Shown: positions 60,241 through 64,000 of the stretch, piece by piece
Layout: each line of letters starts with the position of its first letter
Numbering within the stretch: position 1 is the first letter of the stretch
Origin: Anaeramoeba flamelloides
Taxonomy: Eukaryota; Metamonada; Anaeramoebidae
Assembly (NCBI GenBank): GCA_027625915.1
Contig: JANTQA010000019.1
Location: forward strand, 811,001-875,000
Reading direction: 5' to 3'
Length of the DNA: 64,000 nucleotides
The notes under the pieces: generated by a model
What the model saw: only the letters and a program-made list of their open reading frames with translations
What the model was told of the DNA's origin: nothing
Databases searched by the model: none
Made by a program: the position numbers and the translations under genes

Positions 60241-61469
60241 ATTAAAGTTAGCCAAAACTATACATTGGTTTTCAGTTATACTTCTTTTATAAATTTTTTT
60301 TTCAAAGTTATCATAACTAATTGTAATAAAAAAAAGATAGCTATTAAACTCATGAAAAACCGAATATCCCCTTTTTCAAAAATACCGACTTTTAAAAAAA
60401 ACAACTATTTTTGGGGTATTTTTTGAATGAAAAAAGTTGAAATGAATTAATTTTTGATTGAACATTAAGATAGAAAAAAGAATAAATGTTAAACCAATTT
60501 ACAAAAAACAATCGGGAATGTATATAAAAACTCAAACATGGAAAAAAATAAAATGATAAAAAATATTCCAAAAACAGATAAAAAAGCAGATTTTCAATTT
60601 AATTTAGCGATATCTTTTGATTGAAATATTTTGTGCTATTTTAAAATTGAAAAATAGGTTTCTTTTTATCCTATTAAAAAAATTATTGATATTTATCTCT
60701 CTACTAAGTCAATTAAAAAATTCAAAAATTTTACAATTAAAAATGAAAAAAATATTACTGAAAAATTTCATTTTTTTTTTCAATTCCTATTAATATCTAT
60801 TAAAGTTGTAAACCTTTTTGAAAATTATTATTTATAATAATGTTTATTATAGGATGGTGTATTTCAAAAATACAAAATTTAGAGATTTTTTTTTGAAAAA
60901 ATTTTCCTTGTCTTGTTATTTTGCGACGAATAGTATATTTTTTTGTTCAATTTCCCATTTTGTAATCTATTCTCTAAATTATTAAAACAACTTGTGAGAA
61001 AGAATTTTTTGAAGAGAAACCAATTATACAATGTTACTTAACATTTAAACCAATAGAATACTTTATTTAAAGCTTGTGTAAAAAAATTTGTCTAATGGAT
61101 AATGAAGCAAAACATTTTCAGATATTTATTTGAATTTATCAGTATATACAAAATACCAAATTTTAAACAATCGAATATCGAACATAAGACACTCAACTCT
61201 TTTATTTTTCAACAACCGATCTTTGGGTTTTACTTTTTTGAAAAGATTGTCAGAACATACAAAATTCATGATTTTTCGTAAATTTTCAAATTGTGAAAAA
61301 ATTTTTTGTTTTGCTTTTTATTGGAAGTCAGTCTATCAAAAAAAAGTAATCTTATTTTTGTGTTACCCTTAAAAAAATAAAGTCTTATTCAAAAAATTCC
61401 TGAAAAATTGTTATTTTTTATTTTTTTATTTTTATTATTTTTTACTTTTTTTTTTGATTCAAATTCCAG
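60241..61469. other. Intergenic region upstream of the SR protein
   Basis: Contains a fragment resembling the J element interior at about 60975-61200 (TTTAAAGCTTG, ATTTATCAGTA blocks) and a lone C-type terminus near 60933. The last 60 bp before the start codon are almost entirely T with a CAG directly before ATG, which looks like an intron end. No other gene seen. Confidence 0.5.
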
Positions 61470-62710
61470 ATGTCTGACGAAACAAATTACTCAACGAATA
61501 GAAACGAAAGTCTTTATGAGGATGAAAAAAAAAAAGAAAAAAGCATCCCAGAAAGAGAAAATGAAAAAGAGAGAGAAAGAGAAAGAGAAAGAGAAAGAGA
61601 AAGAGAAAGAGAAAGAGAAAGAGAAAGAGAAAGAGAAAGAGAAAGAGATTATGAACAAAAAAGAAGGGAAACATCAAGGACTTATGTTTCACCAAAACGA
61701 TCCACAAACTCCAAAAAAGACTACGATTCTTCTCCACGACAAGAAAACGAATACTCACCAAACAGATCTAAAAGTTCACGTTACGAAAATAAATCCAGAT
61801 CCAAATCAAGATCCAGATCAAAGTCAAAGTCAAGATCCCAGTCAAGGTCAAGGTCAAGGTCAAGATCAAGGCCAAGATCAAGGTCAAGATCAAGATCAAG
61901 ATCAAGGTCAAGATCATTGTCAAGGTCTAGATCTAGGTCACCAATTAGAAGAAGAAGAGTAATCGAAAAAAGTCCAGAATCGTAAGCTCTTCAAAATATT
62001 CTTTTTCTTAATTTTTGTGTTTGTTACCTTTTTCTTATTGTTTTATTTTTATTTTATTTTTTTTGTTTCCAAAATAAACTTTTCAATCTGAAAGACAAAA
62101 CTTCGGTACCTGTTTGTATGTGAACAAACTCTCGTATCGTGTCACTGAGAATGATTTAAAAAAATTTTTTGAAAATGTCGGAAAGGTTCTTAGTGTCTTT
62201 ATTGTACGAGAACCAAGGACTAACGAATCAAGGGGGTTTGGATTTGTCACAATGTCCACGTCCGAAGAAGCCGAGGATGCTATTGAGATTCTTAACCATA
62301 AGGAGCTTGATCGACAACCCATTACTGTTGAATTATCAAAAAGAAAAAAGCCAAGAAGAAATTCACCAGGGATTTATCTTGGGAAAAAGAATTTTGATTC
62401 CTCCTCAAGGGGAAGAAGATTCAACAGCTATCGTAATAGAAATCCCTATTACCAACCACCACGATTTTATCGCCCTCCAAGCCCAAGAAGATACAATGAA
62501 AGATACCCAAGAACAAGACAAGAACCAAGAATCCCTTTTAGAGAATCAAGGGAGTCAAGAGAGTTTAGAGAACCTAGAGAACAAAGAGAGCCCAAAGACT
62601 ATTATATCTCAAACAATTACAGAAGAACACCAAGTAGAAGCCCCCCAAGAAGAAGCCCCCCAAGAAGACACAGACAACGATCCTTTGATGAACGCGGTTT
62701 TGACTATTAA
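61470..62710 (+). CDS. Tra2-like SR splicing factor (RS-RRM-RS)
   Basis: Exons 61470-61981 and 62095-62710 join in phase 2 (TC|A = Ser) across a 113-nt intron (GTAAGC...AAAG), giving 375 residues. The order is an acidic start, an Arg-Glu dipeptide run coded by GAGAAA hexamers (61571-61647), an RS domain (about 105-165), one RRM (about 176-255) and a C-terminal R/P/S-rich region with SRSPPRRSPPRR. RRM motifs are LYVNKLSY (RNP2) and RGFGFVTM (RNP1, 217-224) with NESRGFGF and ELDRQPITVE, closest to Tra2/SRSF10-type RRMs. It should bind exonic enhancers and promote splice-site choice in the nucleus, under SRPK phosphorylation. The ATG follows CAG directly, so a 5'-UTR intron probably ends there. 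Another RS-family assignment is possible. Confidence 0.9.
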
Positions 62711-64000
62711 AAAAATTTCCATCATTTTTTTTAATACCCTTTTCCTTTTTCCTTTTTCCTTTTTCCTTTTTCCTTTTTCCTTTTTCCTTCTTCCTTTCTC
62801 CTATTTCTTTTTTAAGTTTTCTTTTTTTTTTTTAAACATAACCCTTTTGATTTTATTACACTGATTTACTTTTATATTTGATTTTCTTTTACATTCTCTT
62901 CTTATAATGTCTTTTATTTATTTATTTTTTTTTTTTTTTTTTGTTATTGTAGGTATATTTCCCCAAAACTTTTCAAAATAAGAAAAAAAAAAAGAAAATT
63001 CCTTCCTTTCAACTTTCGAATTAATTTTTCTCTTATCGATATGAATTTAAATTTCGCAACAAAAACAAAAAATCACCAATTATAGTAATTTCTTAAAAAA
63101 AATAAAAATATTCTTTTCTTTTTCTATTTTTTATTTATTTTTTTATTTGATTCCAATTACTAAAAATTACTTTTCTTTATTTTTATATATTACCAAATTA
63201 CAACCAAAAACATTTCGTTCCGAATCAATAACTATAACATTCAAACCAAACCAATAACATACAATACAACAGTCAAACAAATTATATTATTTCAAACTCA
63301 TCCAAATTTCAATTTAAGTTTAATAAACCAAATCTTTATTGAAACCAATCCAATTGGAACCAATCCAATTTCAAACCTATTTTTTTTTTTTTTTTTTTTG
63401 AATAAAATTTCATTCAACTACTTTTGAAAGAGAAAAAATGAAAAGGAAATTTCATAAAATCAATCTTTTATACAACCTATAAAAACAAAATTAAACTAAT
63501 AAAACAGAACCATCAACTTTACTGTTATTCTTTAAACAAAGTATAAAATATCAACAAATCAAACACATATAACAATTTACCAATCTTATTAATAAATTTG
63601 AGAAATTAAATAACACCAAAACAATATGAAAAACAATTTTCAATCTTTAACCAAAAATAATTTCTTCAATCAAAGATCTCAAATGATATTTTTCATTTTG
63701 AAAAATAAATAAAATATAAACCTCAAATTTGGGATACCTACCAACAAAAGTTACTCATAATTCAAACCCAGAATTCAAAATATAACAACTTTGTGAAAAT
63801 AAAAATTTTCAAAACATCAAATTTCTTTACACATTTATCAAATTAATTATTTCCAACACAAATATTTTTATAACCCAATCCAATTTATTATGATCAAAGA
63901 TAAGTAATTAAAGATCAAAATAATAAAATATTTTAGGTTTGATCAATTTATGTTTATATTTTATGAATATATTTACTTTATTTATTTTTTTTTTTTTAAT
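62711..64000. other. Gene-free right edge, G-poor strand
   Basis: 3' flank of the SR-protein gene, then about 800 bp (63060-63880) in which the + strand is rich in A, T and C and nearly lacks G, with repeated AACCAATCCAATT motifs (about 63343-63372). No coding frame or RNA gene recognised. Confidence 0.5.
62738..62790. repeat. (CCTTTTT)n tandem repeat in the 3' flank
   Basis: About seven units of a 7-mer, 28 bp after the SR-protein stop codon, most likely in its 3' UTR. Pyrimidine-only on the coding strand. Confidence 0.85.

Noticed and set aside
61408-62864. Alternative frames over the SR-protein gene (poly K/E and Q/D)
   Set aside because: Frame-shifted readings of the GAGAAA and RS-coding repeats. 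The RRM and splice phase fix the true frame.

Overview
The window is eukaryotic nuclear DNA from a very A+T-rich protist (about four-fifths A+T by eye, not counted). Every multi-exon gene I could model has spliceosomal introns, all ten donors begin GTAA, and the products are eukaryote-specific: PTEN, the gamma-secretase subunit PEN-2, an SR-protein kinase, a Tra2-like SR protein and ribosomal protein eL24. Lysine/asparagine-rich tails, 7-TM receptor-like genes and a PTEN/gamma-secretase gene set fit an amoeboid free-living lineage (Anaeramoeba or Amoebozoa are my guesses). The sequence alone does not fix the taxon.

Layout. 1-3494 holds only decayed transposon copies. 3495-19640 is a tandem duplication of a 7-TM protein gene: unit 1 is about 9.2 kb and unit 2 about 6.6 kb. 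Each gene is split by one long intron, and the two units differ by several transposon insertions and one 3.34-kb deletion. 19641-21971 holds a transposon inserted into its own relative. 21972-24575 (+) has a small membrane ORF and a 715-residue TPR protein with an organelle-type N terminus. 26.5-31.5 kb (-) has a HAT-like gene fragment and an SRPK gene with a 2.4-kb intron. 31.5-36.2 kb is mostly nested transposons. 36.3-39.1 kb (-) has an unrecognised two-exon model and a complete PTEN gene in four exons. 43.5-44.5 kb (+) is eL24 in three exons. 49.3-50.2 kb (-) is an NAD(P)H:quinone oxidoreductase in two exons. 52.1-56.7 kb (-) is PEN-2, split by a 4.3-kb intron. 57.2-59.4 kb is a long inverted repeat. 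61.5-62.7 kb (+) is the Tra2-like SR protein.

Functional links. SRPK and the Tra2-like protein are a kinase and a member of its usual substrate class. PTEN and the 7-TM proteins would belong to membrane signalling. PEN-2 implies a gamma-secretase in this organism. There is no operon logic: neighbours lie on either strand, kilobases apart.

Mobile DNA. At least seven families of short terminal-inverted-repeat elements without coding capacity (called A, C, D, E, F, H and J here) occur, several with TA target duplications as in Tc1/mariner. There is also one 5'-truncated LINE with a clear target-site duplication. Comparing the two duplicated units, and the repeat at 57-59 kb, gives empty/filled site pairs that order many of these insertions. 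I saw no LTR element, Polinton, CRISPR array, tRNA or rRNA, and no convincing undescribed defence-type system. The most unusual content is the recently duplicated, fast-changing 7-TM pair and the transposon-filled introns.
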